Shown here piece by piece: positions 48,290-57,603 of a stretch of DNA of 64,000 bases. The translations under genes and the position numbers were made by a program. The notes under the pieces were generated by a model. It ran no database searches, was not told the DNA's origin, and saw nothing but the letters and a program-made list of their open reading frames with translations. The stretch is from Allopusillimonas ginsengisoli (GTDB lineage: Bacteria; Pseudomonadota; Gammaproteobacteria; Burkholderiales; Burkholderiaceae_B), in the NCBI RefSeq assembly GCF_004153455.1, contig NZ_SDQE01000006.1:124001-188000 (forward strand). Reading direction: 5' to 3'. The number at the start of each line of letters is the position of its first letter. The stretch's first letter is position 1.

Positions 48290-49453
48290 TCAGGCTCCCT
48301 TGGGCAGGCCGAGTATTTTCTCGGCAATGATGTTGCGCTGGATCTCCGAGGTGCCCGCAAGAATGGTTTCAGCCCGCGACCAGAGATAGGCATGCGTATA
48401 CAGCGCGGCCTTGCGGGCATCCTCGCCCGGCGCGTCCAGACACACCGAATCGCCCAACAGCTCCACGGCAAAATCCAGCAATGCCTGGTGCGCTTCGCTC
48501 CAATGCACTTTGGTGGAGGAGCCCTCCGGGCCCGGCGGACCGCCCGACATTGCCTGCCTCAACGCGCGTCTGGTCTTCAAGCCCAGGACATGGCTGTCGA
48601 TGGCCAATCGCGCCCAGCGCCGACGCGTGGCGACCGATTCGTGCGCCAGCCAGCCACGGATGTCGTCGAGCTCCTGCCGGAACCGGACCAACCGGGGTAG
48701 AAAATAGGTACCCCGTTCATAGCTGGCCGCTGCCATGGCGATCTTCCAGCCCTGATTTTCGTCGCCCACGCGATAACGCGCCTCTACCCGTACATCCTCA
48801 AAGAACACCTCGCAGAACTCAGCTTCCCCCGTAAGCTGCCGAATAGGCTGAACACGGACGCCTGGCAGCGACATATCCACCAGCAGGAAGCTGAGCCCAC
48901 GATGGCGTGGCTGCGCCTTGTCGGTACGCGCCAGGACAAAGCACCAGTCCGCCAGATCGGCAAACGATGTCCAAATCTTGTGACCGTTCAGCACGTAACT
49001 GTCGCCATCGCGGTGCGCACGGGTACGCAGGGAAGCGAGATCCGATCCCGCCGAAGGCTCGGAATAGCCTTGGCACCATATAGTGCTGTTTGAGAGCACG
49101 CCTGGCAGGAATTCCCGCTTCTGGGCTTCAGTTCCGAAATGCAGCAGCGTGGGCGCGAGGATGCCATGACCGATCAGGTTGACGCCCAAAGGCGCCCCAC
49201 ACAGGGCGTGCTCTTCATGAAAAATGGCCTGTTTGGCCAGGCTCAGGGCATGACCGCCATAGGCTTGGGGCCAGCCCAGCCCCGACAGACCATGCGCACA
49301 CAGCTTGTTTTCCCAAGCGCGGCGAAAAGCCAGATCGCGCGGGTCTGGATCAGCAGGCCACTGCGCGACGAATGCCGCGTAGTGTTCCTCCAGCCATGCG
49401 CGTATGTATGCGCGAAACGCACCGTCGTCATTCGGAAAACTCATGTGTGTCAT
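48290..49453 (-). CDS. acyl-CoA dehydrogenase, large subunit
   Basis: A 387-residue FadE-type flavoprotein. It has WPQAYGGHALSLAKQAIFHEE, CQGYSEPSAGSDLASLRTRA (FAD contact), GHKIWTSFADLADWCFVLART, and the C-terminal AGTSEIQRNIIAEKILGLPKG. It should introduce a trans-2 double bond into an acyl-CoA and pass electrons to ETF. Two ATGs (49453 and 49444) are possible; neither has an ideal ribosome site. It is followed by the small subunit and preceded 31 bases upstream by a Bug receptor gene, all in one operon. Substrate cannot be assigned. Confidence 0.85.
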   Translation of the reverse strand: MTHMSFPNDDGAFRAYIRAWLEEHYAAFVAQWPADPDPRDLAFRRAWENKLCAHGLSGLGWPQAYGGHALSLAKQAIFHEEHALCGAPLGVNLIGHGILAPTLLHFGTEAQKREFLPGVLSNSTIWCQGYSEPSAGSDLASLRTRAHRDGDSYVLNGHKIWTSFADLADWCFVLARTDKAQPRHRGLSFLLVDMSLPGVRVQPIRQLTGEAEFCEVFFEDVRVEARYRVGDENQGWKIAMAAASYERGTYFLPRLVRFRQELDDIRGWLAHESVATRRRWARLAIDSHVLGLKTRRALRQAMSGGPPGPEGSSTKVHWSEAHQALLDFAVELLGDSVCLDAPGEDARKAALYTHAYLWSRAETILAGTSEIQRNIIAEKILGLPKGA

Positions 49454-49484
49454 ACCCTTGTCGCTACTGCCATGTCACTCGTGT

Positions 49485-50447
49485 TCAATTGATGCGAATG
49501 TTGGCTTCAGTGGCTACCTTGGACCAGGTTTCGATATCCTGCTTGATGAACTCGCCAAAGCTGGCTGGATCGCTGCCGATGGCATCCAGCCCCAGCGTCA
49601 CCAGTTTTTCTTGCACGGGCGGCTCCTTGAGTATTTCAGAGACCGCCTGGTAAATAGTCTGGATGGCGGTATCGGGGGTGCCGGCAGGCGCCACCAGACC
49701 TAGCCATGGCATGGCCGAGAAACCGGGCACGACGGTAGCAATCGGCGGCACATCAGGCACCGACTTTGACGGCCCTTCAGTCGTGACGGCCAAAGCGCGA
49801 ACACGCCCATCCTTCACAAAAGGCGAGGAGGACGCCCAGGCGTCGAACATGATCTCAACACGTCCCGCGACCAAATCCGTGAGGGCCTGTGAACTGCCCT
49901 TATAGGGAATCTCCTGCATATCCACGCCAGCCATGCTCTTGAACAATTCGGCCTCGAGTTGCGTTGACGTTCCCACGCCTACCGACGCATAGCTGAGCTT
50001 GCCGGGATTGGCGTGCAGATAATCGATAAGCTCCTTCACAGTCTTGACGGGCAGGGACGCGGTCACTTCCAGCACATGGACAACCGAGGCAACCTGCGTG
50101 ACCGGCGCAAAATCCTTGACAGGGTCGTAGTCAATCTTGCTGTAAATGCTGGGCGCAATACCCAGAGACGATGCCGCCAGCAGCAAGGTATAGCCATCCG
50201 GTTTGGCGCGTGCCACATGATTGGAGGCAATGATGGTGCCGCCGCCCGGCTTGTTCTCTACAATCACTGGCTGGCCCAGACGCGACTCCAGACGCTCGGC
50301 CAGCAAGCGAGCCAGGATATCGGTAGCGCCGCCAGCCGAAAACGGCACAACGATACTGACAGGCCGCTCGGGATAGCGGTCGGCCGCAAACGCCGCGCCG
50401 GTCATGATTGCCCCCATGCAGAGGCCTGCGAGTAGTTTCTTGAACAT
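49485..50447 (-). CDS. Bug/TctC-type periplasmic substrate-binding protein (second CoA operon)
   Basis: A 320-residue receptor with a signal peptide cleaved near AAFA-AD (residues 18-23). VSIVVPFSAGGATDILARLLAERL, NKPGGGTIIASN and AKPDGYTLLLAAS are the Bug signatures. It lies between the ADP-forming synthetase and the acyl-CoA dehydrogenase pair, so it probably captures the acid handled by this operon. Ligand unknown. Confidence 0.85.
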   Translation of the reverse strand: MFKKLLAGLCMGAIMTGAAFAADRYPERPVSIVVPFSAGGATDILARLLAERLESRLGQPVIVENKPGGGTIIASNHVARAKPDGYTLLLAASSLGIAPSIYSKIDYDPVKDFAPVTQVASVVHVLEVTASLPVKTVKELIDYLHANPGKLSYASVGVGTSTQLEAELFKSMAGVDMQEIPYKGSSQALTDLVAGRVEIMFDAWASSSPFVKDGRVRALAVTTEGPSKSVPDVPPIATVVPGFSAMPWLGLVAPAGTPDTAIQTIYQAVSEILKEPPVQEKLVTLGLDAIGSDPASFGEFIKQDIETWSKVATEANIRIN

Positions 50448-50553
50448 ATGATGTCTCCATGAATACTTTTGGATTACCGCTGTGTTGAAATGCCTGCTTC
50501 ATCGATCGCATGCCGACAGCCGACACTGTGTTTCCGGATACCTCCTTCGATCC

Positions 50554-52650
50554 CTATCCGGCGAGAATTAACGCATCCAGAGCAATCACGCCCTGCCCCT
50601 GCTGTCTCACCAGCAGCGGGTTAACTTCAATTTCTTTCACTGAGGCCGGTGCGCAGGTCATGGACCTTCCGATGGCAGCGATCGCCTGTGCGGCCGCCTG
50701 AACGTCAGCCCTGGGCGCATTGCGATACCCGTCGAGCAATGGGAACGCAACCAACTGGCGCAGCAGCCTGCACGCGTCTTCCTCATCCAGAGGCAACAGT
50801 GCATGCGCGCTATCGTTGTAGAGTTCGGTGAGCACACCCCCCAGCCCCACTGTCAGCATTGGGCCAAACACGGGATCACGCCGCGCGCCGACAATCAATT
50901 CGACGCCCCCCTGCTCCATGCGCTGCACCAGTACGCCGTCCAACCTGGCCGCGGGCGCGCGCTCACCCACCTCTCGCAGCATCTGCGCGTAGGCCGCTGC
51001 CACGTGCCCGGCATCGGGCAAGTTCAGGACAACCCCACCCACTTCTGTCTTGTGTGCAATATCGGCGCTCAGGATTTTGAGCACGACGGGATACCCCAGA
51101 TGCGAAGCATGCTCGATAGCCTCCTGAGCGCTATGCGCAATGCGCTCCGCTTTGACCGGCACACCTGCGCTGCCCAGGAACTGCAAGGCCTGCGCTTCAT
51201 TCAACGGCCCATCGGGCAGCGCCGGTTGATTCACCGGCAGTGGCTGAGCGCCCCGCGAGCCTGCCCGTAACACACGATGGCGCCTGCGCTCCTGCCAGGA
51301 CAGGAACGGCCCCAGGGCAGCGACAGCAAGCCCCAGATCATCGAAGACCGCCACGCCTGCCTCTCGCAAGAGGTCGCGGGATGTGGCATGACCCGTGTCG
51401 ATGGCCGCAAAGAACCGATTGTGCGCCCGCGCCACGGCGACAATGCTGTCGGCCATGCGATCCAGCATATAGCCGGGTGCGTAGATCACCACGGCATCCA
51501 GCGCGGGCGAGGTGGCCAAGGCCTCCAATACACTGTGAACAAAGCCCGGATCATTGACAACGTTACCCGTTACATCAACCGGATTGCCCACCATGCCATA
51601 GTCCGGGATGCCTTTGCGCAACGCCGCCTGCACCTCCTGCGGCAAATCCGGCAGCGCCAGACCCGACTCGATGAATCGATCGGCGAGGATGGCACCGAGC
51701 GCGCCCGACATCGTGATCACGGCCACCCGCTCGCCAGCGGTGCGATGTCGCAACTGAGCCAGCTGTGCCAGAACCGCCATTTGCGCAAAATCCCTGGCCT
51801 CAATGACCCCCAGTTGATCGAATACGCTGCGATAGACGCGCTGATCGCCGGCGAGCGCCGAGGTGTGTGACTGCACGGCGGCGGCGCCTTTGTCGGTGGT
51901 ACCGGCCTTCAGGGCGATCAGCACCTTGTCGTTCTGCGCCAACCGGCGACAGGCATCAATGAACCGCGGCCCATTGCGCAGCTGCTCCACATATCCCAGC
52001 ACGATCTCCGTGTCGGCATCGTCGACAAGAAAGTCCAGATACTCAGCGAACTCCACGCACGCCTCATTGCCGGTATTGATGAAATGCGAGACGGGCAGCT
52101 CCAGTTTCCGCACCAAGCCGTAGACAGCAGCACAGACATTGCCGCTTTGCGTCAACAAACTGATCCTGCCTCGCCCTTCCTGCATGGGCACAGCATTGAA
52201 CACTGAGGCAAAGGCAGTGTGCGCCTGGGTATTGAGGTTGGCAAAACCCATGCAGTTTGGCCCTGCGACCACCAGGCCCGTTTCCACGGAGAAAGCCTGT
52301 ACGGCCTCTTGCAGACGCCGCCCGGCTTCCCCCTCCTCGGCGAACCCCGCCGCATAGACAATCGCCGCGCGTATCCCTTTGGCGTGGCAGCGCGCCAACA
52401 TGGGCAGCACATCTTTCGCGCCGATCGCGAGTACTGCCAGGTCAGGCGCCTCGGGCATGCTTTCCACATCTGGATAGCAAGGCAGGCCGAAAACCTCCTG
52501 ATACTTGGGATTGACCGGGTAAATCTTGCCTTGATAGCCATAACGGGTCAGCAGTTCGATCGGCATCCCGCCGATCCGGCCAGCGTTGTCGCTGGCGCCG
52601 ACAAAGCATATGGAACGCGGATCCAGCAAAGGGCGAAGATCCTGGCTCAT
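50554..52650 (-). CDS. ADP-forming acyl-CoA synthetase, copy 2
   Basis: A 698-residue NDP-forming CoA ligase with the same domain order as the one at 31529-33661. The CoA-binding N-terminus has SICFVGASDNAGRIGGMPIEL, the phosphohistidine is in VQSHTSALAGD (about residue 258), and the C-terminal ATP-grasp part has KILSADIAHKTEVGGVVLNL and ends in EIEVNPLLV. Copy 1 has SHTGALA where this has SHTSALA. The ATG overlaps the crotonase stop by four bases (ATGA). It should activate the operon's acid substrate to its CoA ester. Confidence 0.86.
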   Translation of the reverse strand: MSQDLRPLLDPRSICFVGASDNAGRIGGMPIELLTRYGYQGKIYPVNPKYQEVFGLPCYPDVESMPEAPDLAVLAIGAKDVLPMLARCHAKGIRAAIVYAAGFAEEGEAGRRLQEAVQAFSVETGLVVAGPNCMGFANLNTQAHTAFASVFNAVPMQEGRGRISLLTQSGNVCAAVYGLVRKLELPVSHFINTGNEACVEFAEYLDFLVDDADTEIVLGYVEQLRNGPRFIDACRRLAQNDKVLIALKAGTTDKGAAAVQSHTSALAGDQRVYRSVFDQLGVIEARDFAQMAVLAQLAQLRHRTAGERVAVITMSGALGAILADRFIESGLALPDLPQEVQAALRKGIPDYGMVGNPVDVTGNVVNDPGFVHSVLEALATSPALDAVVIYAPGYMLDRMADSIVAVARAHNRFFAAIDTGHATSRDLLREAGVAVFDDLGLAVAALGPFLSWQERRRHRVLRAGSRGAQPLPVNQPALPDGPLNEAQALQFLGSAGVPVKAERIAHSAQEAIEHASHLGYPVVLKILSADIAHKTEVGGVVLNLPDAGHVAAAYAQMLREVGERAPAARLDGVLVQRMEQGGVELIVGARRDPVFGPMLTVGLGGVLTELYNDSAHALLPLDEEDACRLLRQLVAFPLLDGYRNAPRADVQAAAQAIAAIGRSMTCAPASVKEIEVNPLLVRQQGQGVIALDALILAG

Positions 52651-53450
52651 GCGGAATCCCCAGACTTGTTGCGCTGAATCGCCTGCGCCAGACCTTTATC
52701 CCGCACCGCCTTGAACTCGTTACTCATGTGCGACAACTGGTGCGTGTCGAAATGGGCAGACAAGGCCGTGCGCAGGCCCTGTACATCCAGGCTGCGGTTC
52801 AGTGATTTCTTGAGCAGCCGCAGACCAAAAGGCGGGGCTTGCGCAATGCGCTGCGCCAGTGCCAGGGTTTCATCTTCCAACGCCGCCACCGGAACCACAC
52901 GGTTGACCATGCCTATCCGATAGGCTTCAGCCGCCTCGACACGTTCGCCCGTGAACAGCATTTCCTTGGCCTTGCGCAAACCCATCACCCAAGGATGTAT
53001 CAGCACTTCTGTTGCCGCTGCCGCGAGCGTGTGGCCGACAGGGTCGGAAAAAAACGCATCGTCCGAGCACACCACCAGATCGCACATGTTCGCAATCATG
53101 AAGCCGCCCGCCACGCAAGCGCCCTGCACCTGCGCGATCGTAGGCTTGGGAAAATCCCAGATACGCAGGCAGTAGTCGAAATAGCGCAAGGACTCGTACG
53201 CCCACCGCTCCTCCACACTGAAATCAGCCCTTTTTGCCTGGGCCTCCTTCAAATCGTGGCCTGCGGAAAAATGGTCTCCGGCCGCGGCGATCACCAGCAC
53301 ACGCACCGCGTCGTCGCGCGCAGCCTCAGACACCGCATGATCCAGTTCATCCAGCAGTTGCTGGCTCTGCGCATTGCGCGCTTGCGGGCGATTCAGACTG
53401 ATACGCCTGACCGAGCCCGTGTCTTCAACAAGCAAAAAGGTGTAGTTCAT
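52647..53450 (-). CDS. crotonase-family protein lacking hydratase glutamates
   Basis: A 267-residue crotonase-fold protein. Oxyanion-hole blocks are HFSAGHDLKEA and GACVAGGFMIA. In hydratases one catalytic glutamate is in the G-G-G-C-E-L block and the other in the P-E-V-G-I block; here the first reads AGGFMIANMCD and the second FFSDPVGHTLAAAATE, so neither is present. It may be a different crotonase activity (isomerase, hydrolase, racemase-like) or a hydratase with other residues. The ATG at 53450 gives the usual family length. It is the first gene of the operon divergent from IclR. Confidence 0.82.
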   Translation of the reverse strand: MNYTFLLVEDTGSVRRISLNRPQARNAQSQQLLDELDHAVSEAARDDAVRVLVIAAAGDHFSAGHDLKEAQAKRADFSVEERWAYESLRYFDYCLRIWDFPKPTIAQVQGACVAGGFMIANMCDLVVCSDDAFFSDPVGHTLAAAATEVLIHPWVMGLRKAKEMLFTGERVEAAEAYRIGMVNRVVPVAALEDETLALAQRIAQAPPFGLRLLKKSLNRSLDVQGLRTALSAHFDTHQLSHMSNEFKAVRDKGLAQAIQRNKSGDSA

Positions 53451-53539
53451 GGCCGCCCCAAGGAAATAACTTGCATGGAGCAGGATTAAGCCAGCCGATT
53501 TCCTACAATACAAACAATTAATATAAAATATCCCACTAT

Positions 53540-54307
53540 ATGGACAACACATCAAAAACTGGCACACAAAGCATTCGCCGCGTACTGCATCTTCTGCGTC
53601 TGCTCGCCGAACACGACGCGCAGGGCCTGACACTGCAAGACGTCATGGCGCAGGCAAATCTGGAGCGTTCAACCGCGCACAGGCTGTTAAGCTGCCTGGT
53701 CGACGAAAATTTCGCCCAGCGCGATGCCGCCTCGCGCCGCTACTATCTCGGCATCGACGCCATGCAGATGGGATTCTCGGCCATGTATCGCGCACCCATC
53801 GCCGATACGCTGCGGCCACTGGCCAAGCGGCTGTGCCGCCTGTCCGGCGATACTGTTTTCCTGGTGGTCCAGCAGGGGGATTACGCCCTGTGCCTATTGC
53901 GCGAGCACGGGGAGTTTCCCGTCCGCATTTTCACCATCGACGCCGGAGAAAAAAGATTGATGGGCATTGGCGCGGGGGGGCTCGCGCTCATCGCGGACTA
54001 CAGCGACGCAGCAATCGCCGAAATCCATGCGCGTCACGAAAAGGCCTACCTCAAGGCCGGCCTGCCGTTGCAAACCCTGCTTCGCCATGCCAGAACGGCA
54101 AGGGAGCTCGGGTATGCAGAAATTGTTGATGGCATCACGCCGGGCGTCTCCGGCGTAGGGTGTGCCTTTGCGATTTCAAAAATCACCAAAGTCGCCATCA
54201 GTTTCGGCGCGATCAGCCAGCGCCTTGATGCCACCCGCCGCAAGGCCATGGGCCGCTTGCTGGTCGCAGAATGCCAGGCCTGGCGCGAAGACCCCGAGCG
54301 CGGCTGA
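53540..54307 (+). CDS. IclR family regulator of the second CoA operon
   Basis: A 255-residue IclR-type regulator with the N-terminal winged helix (about residues 8-70; RRVLHLLRLLAEHDAQGLTLQDV and ANLERSTAHRLLSCL) and a GAF-like effector domain (about 80-248, with EIVDGITPGVSGVGCAF). It is divergent from the crotonase gene with an 89-base AT-rich gap, so it most likely controls the crotonase-synthetase-Bug-dehydrogenase operon. The ligand is unknown. Confidence 0.86.
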   Translation: MDNTSKTGTQSIRRVLHLLRLLAEHDAQGLTLQDVMAQANLERSTAHRLLSCLVDENFAQRDAASRRYYLGIDAMQMGFSAMYRAPIADTLRPLAKRLCRLSGDTVFLVVQQGDYALCLLREHGEFPVRIFTIDAGEKRLMGIGAGGLALIADYSDAAIAEIHARHEKAYLKAGLPLQTLLRHARTARELGYAEIVDGITPGVSGVGCAFAISKITKVAISFGAISQRLDATRRKAMGRLLVAECQAWREDPERG

Positions 54308-54429
54308 GGCCCCGCAAGCGGTCACGAACCCAGGGAAACTGCCGCTATGCCAAGGAAACATCCTGCATCATGCGGAGTTTGGAGCATAAAACGCTACAAT
54401 GCAGGGCTTAACGTCAAAAGTGACTGCTT

Positions 54430-55266
54430 ATGACTTCGAACAGCCAACCTGCCGGTGCACCGCTCGTCACGTTCAGCGACGTCGCCCTCGGCTACGGCGA
54501 CTTCACCGTCCTGGAAGGGATCAACATCAGCGTCAGCCGTGGCCAAGTCGTGGCCATGATGGGCGGCTCAGGCTCGGGAAAGACCACGCTGCTGCGTGGA
54601 ACCACCGGCCAGATCAAGGCCCAGCGCGGCACGATTCAGGTTTTTGGGCAGGATATCAGCGCGCTGGATGGCGAACCCCTGCGCGAAGTGCGTCAACGCA
54701 TGGGGGTGCTGTTCCAGCAAGGCGCCCTCTTTACCGACCTGAACGTATTCGAGAACGTTGCCTTTCCGCTGCGCGAACACACCCGCATGACCGAACCCGA
54801 AATCATCGACCGCGTGCTGGACAAGCTCGATGCCGTCGGCCTGCGGGCGGCAGCCCATCTCGGCATTTCGGAAATCTCAGGCGGCATGGCGCGTCGGGTG
54901 GCCCTCGCACGCGCCATCGTGCTGGAGCCAGAGCTCGTGTTGTACGATGAGCCTTTTGCCGGACTGGACCCCATCTCGCTTGGCATCACCGCGCAGCTGA
55001 TTCGCAGCCTCACGGATCGCCTCCAGTGCGCCTCCATCCTGATTACCCACGATGTCGCGGAATCGTTCGCCATTGCGGATTATGTATACGTGGTTGGCCA
55101 GGGCAAGCTGCTCGCCAACGGCAGCCCTCAGGCGCTCACAGGGTCTGAGGATGCCTACGTCAAACAGTTTCTCAATGGCGAGCCCGATGGTCCCATCGCT
55201 TTCCATTACCCAACGACTCCGGCGTTTGACACATGGCTGGAACAACACCACACAGGACGCCCATGA
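54430..55266 (+). CDS. mlaF: phospholipid ABC transporter ATP-binding protein MlaF
   Basis: A 278-residue ATPase of the inner-membrane Mla complex that moves phospholipids between the outer and inner membranes. Walker [10 protein letters not shown] (about residues 44-52), the ABC signature [14 protein letters not shown], Walker [14 protein letters not shown] and the switch histidine in ILITHD are intact. A TACAAT -10-like box lies at 54395-54400. Its stop overlaps the mlaE start (ATGA). Confidence 0.95.
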   Translation: MTSNSQPAGAPLVTFSDVALGYGDFTVLEGINISVSRGQVVAMMGGSGSGKTTLLRGTTGQIKAQRGTIQVFGQDISALDGEPLREVRQRMGVLFQQGALFTDLNVFENVAFPLREHTRMTEPEIIDRVLDKLDAVGLRAAAHLGISEISGGMARRVALARAIVLEPELVLYDEPFAGLDPISLGITAQLIRSLTDRLQCASILITHDVAESFAIADYVYVVGQGKLLANGSPQALTGSEDAYVKQFLNGEPDGPIAFHYPTTPAFDTWLEQHHTGRP

Positions 55267-56054
55267 TTCATCCCGTCCGAACCATCGCCGGGCTAGGCGC
55301 CCGCGTCCGGCACAGCGTCAGCGGCCTGGGTGCATTCATGCGGCTGGCGGGCGCCATCCTCGCCCGCAGCGGCGTGGCGCTCAAACGCCCCGGGCTGGTG
55401 TCGCAGCAGGTGCACTTCATTGGCAATTATTCTTTGCTGATCATCGCCGTATCGGGCCTGTTCGTCGGCTTCGTGCTCGGCCTGCAAGGCTACTACACAC
55501 TTAACCGCTACGGCTCCGAAGAAGCGCTGGGCCTGTTGGTTGCACTGTCGCTCACGCGCGAGCTGGGGCCTGTGGTCACCGCCCTGCTGTTCGCCGGGCG
55601 GGCGGGCACTTCGCTCACGGCCGAAATCGGCCTGATGAAGGCCGGCGAGCAAATCGCCGCCATGGAAGTCATGGCGGTCGACCCCATTCGGCGTGTGCTC
55701 ACGCCGCGCTTCTGGGGCGGGGTGATCGCCATGCCGGTTCTGGCGGCGGTTTTCTCCATGGTAGGCATCATTGGCGGCTGGGTCGTCGGTGTGCTGTTGA
55801 TCGGTATCGATGCAGGCGCGTTCTGGTCGCAGATGCAAGGCGGCGTCGATGTCTTCAACGATGTGCTCAATGGCGTGGTCAAGAGCGTGGTCTTTGGGAT
55901 TGCCGTCACGCTGATCGCCCTGCATGCGGGCTGGACGGCCAAACCGACGCCCGAAGGCGTATCGCGCGCCACGACCCGTACGGTGGTAACCGGATCGCTG
56001 GTCGTGCTGGGTCTGGACTTCGTCCTGACCGCACTGATGTTCAGCAACTCATAG
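55263..56054 (+). CDS. mlaE: phospholipid ABC transporter permease MlaE
   Basis: A 263-residue permease with about five membrane helices. [51 protein letters not shown] and [22 protein letters not shown] are MlaE signatures, the last being the contact region with MlaF. It overlaps mlaF by four bases and precedes mlaD by 30. Confidence 0.95.
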   Translation: MIHPVRTIAGLGARVRHSVSGLGAFMRLAGAILARSGVALKRPGLVSQQVHFIGNYSLLIIAVSGLFVGFVLGLQGYYTLNRYGSEEALGLLVALSLTRELGPVVTALLFAGRAGTSLTAEIGLMKAGEQIAAMEVMAVDPIRRVLTPRFWGGVIAMPVLAAVFSMVGIIGGWVVGVLLIGIDAGAFWSQMQGGVDVFNDVLNGVVKSVVFGIAVTLIALHAGWTAKPTPEGVSRATTRTVVTGSLVVLGLDFVLTALMFSNS

Positions 56055-56084
56055 CCAGACAATTCAACGAGAGGCAGATTAAAC

Positions 56085-56555
56085 ATGACGCGTGAAAAAA
56101 CCGATTTCTGGGTGGGCCTTTTCGTGCTGCTGGGCGGCATTGCCCTGTTGTTCCTGGCACTGCGGGCTGGCAACATGAGCTCGTTCTCATTTTCGTCTAC
56201 CTATCAGGTCACGGCGCACTTCGACAACCTCGGCGGGCTCAAGGTGCGTGCGCCGGTCAAAAGCAGCGGCGTGGTGGTCGGCCGGGTGTCCAGCATAGGC
56301 TTCGACAACGAACGCTACCAGGCAGTCGCAACGCTGGATCTCGAGGAACGCTACCAGTTTCCAGATGACTCCTCTGCCTCTATCCTGACATCAGGCCTGC
56401 TGGGCGAGCAGTACATTGGCATCACGCCGGGCGGGGACGAAAAAATGCTCGCCGACGACAGCCAGATCAAGTACACCCAGAGCGCTGTCGTTCTGGAAGA
56501 GCTCATCAGCAAGTTCCTGTACAGCACCGCCGACAAAGAAGGCGGTTCCAAATAA
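56085..56555 (+). CDS. mlaD: phospholipid-binding MCE protein MlaD
   Basis: A 156-residue protein with one N-terminal membrane anchor (about residues 8-27, WVGLFVLLGGIALLFLALRA) and a single periplasmic MCE domain (VTAHFDNLGGLKVRAPVKSSGV to GLLGEQYIGITPGG). It forms the hexameric lipid pore of the Mla complex. Length is usual. It is followed by mlaA after a 121-base gap. Confidence 0.95.
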   Translation: MTREKTDFWVGLFVLLGGIALLFLALRAGNMSSFSFSSTYQVTAHFDNLGGLKVRAPVKSSGVVVGRVSSIGFDNERYQAVATLDLEERYQFPDDSSASILTSGLLGEQYIGITPGGDEKMLADDSQIKYTQSAVVLEELISKFLYSTADKEGGSK

Positions 56556-56676
56556 TGACGCGGGCTGGCCTTCCTGCACCTCACGACTGCCATGCGGGGG
56601 CCGCCGGGGCAAACTGGAGCCGGATGCACCCGGCGATTACAATCATTCATCGCGGTCAAAACAACACTTCATTCCT

Positions 56677-57585
56677 ATGACGCAACTTCATACCCCGGCG
56701 CCTTCGCGCACGCAACGATATGTCCGCCTGGCAGGCCTTTGTGGGGCCGTATCCCTCGTGGCCGGCTGCGCAACCGTCAACAATCCCACGCCCCAGGACC
56801 CCTGGGAAAGCTACAACCGCAGCATGTACACCTTTAACGACACGCTCGACAAGGCACTGCTCAAGCCCATCGCGTCGGGTTACGACCAGATCATGCCCAA
56901 TCCCATTCAGACATGTATCCACAACATGTTCAATAACCTGGGCGATGTCTGGTCTGCCGCGAACAGCTTTCTCCAGGGCCGGGGGCATGATTTCTTCAAC
57001 ACCCTGGGCCGTGTGCTGTTCAACACAACCATGGGGCTGGGCGGCTGTATCGACGTCGCCTCCATGAACGGCTCCAAACGCATCGTCAACGACTTTGGCG
57101 TAACGCTCGGTGTCTGGGGATTGAAATCCGGTCCGTATGTCGTGCTCCCCTTCCTGGGTTCGAGCACCGTTCGCGACGGCAGCGCCACCGCCATCACGCT
57201 GGGCACGGGCTTCTCACCCACCACCCCCATTCTCGCCATCGACGACGTGCCGACGCGCAACGCTATCATTGGCCTGTATTTTGTCGACGCGCGCGCCAAC
57301 CTGCTCGATGCCGACAAACTGGTCGACGAAATCGCGCTGGATCGCTACAGCTTCATACGCGATGCCTACCTGCAGCGGCGCAAATCCATGGTCGACAGCC
57401 GCAAGCAGGGCGCCGCCGCACCCGATTACTCCGACGACGGCTTGCCAGACTATTCCGACGACGATCTGCCCGATTACTCTGATGATGACGCTGCCAGCGC
57501 ACCTGCCGCCAGCGCCCAATCGGGTACGGTCGCCACGCAACCCTCAAGTGCCGGCCAGAACGCCACTGCGGCGCCGGCTCAATAA
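56677..57585 (+). CDS. mlaA: outer-membrane phospholipid lipoprotein MlaA (VacJ)
   Basis: A 302-residue lipoprotein with a lipobox LVAGC (Cys31) after a hydrophobic signal. The VacJ core DPWESYNRSMYTFNDTLDKA, FNTTMGLGGCIDVAS, and GVWGLKSGPYVVLPFLGSSTVRD is complete. It removes mis-sorted phospholipids from the outer leaflet and passes them to MlaC. The acidic C-terminal tail has three eight-residue PDYSDD repeats followed by an Ala/Ser-rich end, beyond the usual core. The frame is open far upstream but ATG 56677 fits the lipoprotein signal. Confidence 0.94.
   Translation: MTQLHTPAPSRTQRYVRLAGLCGAVSLVAGCATVNNPTPQDPWESYNRSMYTFNDTLDKALLKPIASGYDQIMPNPIQTCIHNMFNNLGDVWSAANSFLQGRGHDFFNTLGRVLFNTTMGLGGCIDVASMNGSKRIVNDFGVTLGVWGLKSGPYVVLPFLGSSTVRDGSATAITLGTGFSPTTPILAIDDVPTRNAIIGLYFVDARANLLDADKLVDEIALDRYSFIRDAYLQRRKSMVDSRKQGAAAPDYSDDGLPDYSDDDLPDYSDDDAASAPAASAQSGTVATQPSSAGQNATAAPAQ
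57421..57492 (+). repeat. three 24-bp tandem repeats in mlaA
   Basis: Units 57421-57444, 57445-57468 and 57469-57492 each encode PDYSDD plus two residues. The DNA differs mainly at third positions, so the repeats are not brand new. They make an acidic tail outside the conserved VacJ domain. Confidence 0.75.
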
Positions 57586-57603
57586 TCCCGGAGGTTACAG
57601 TTC

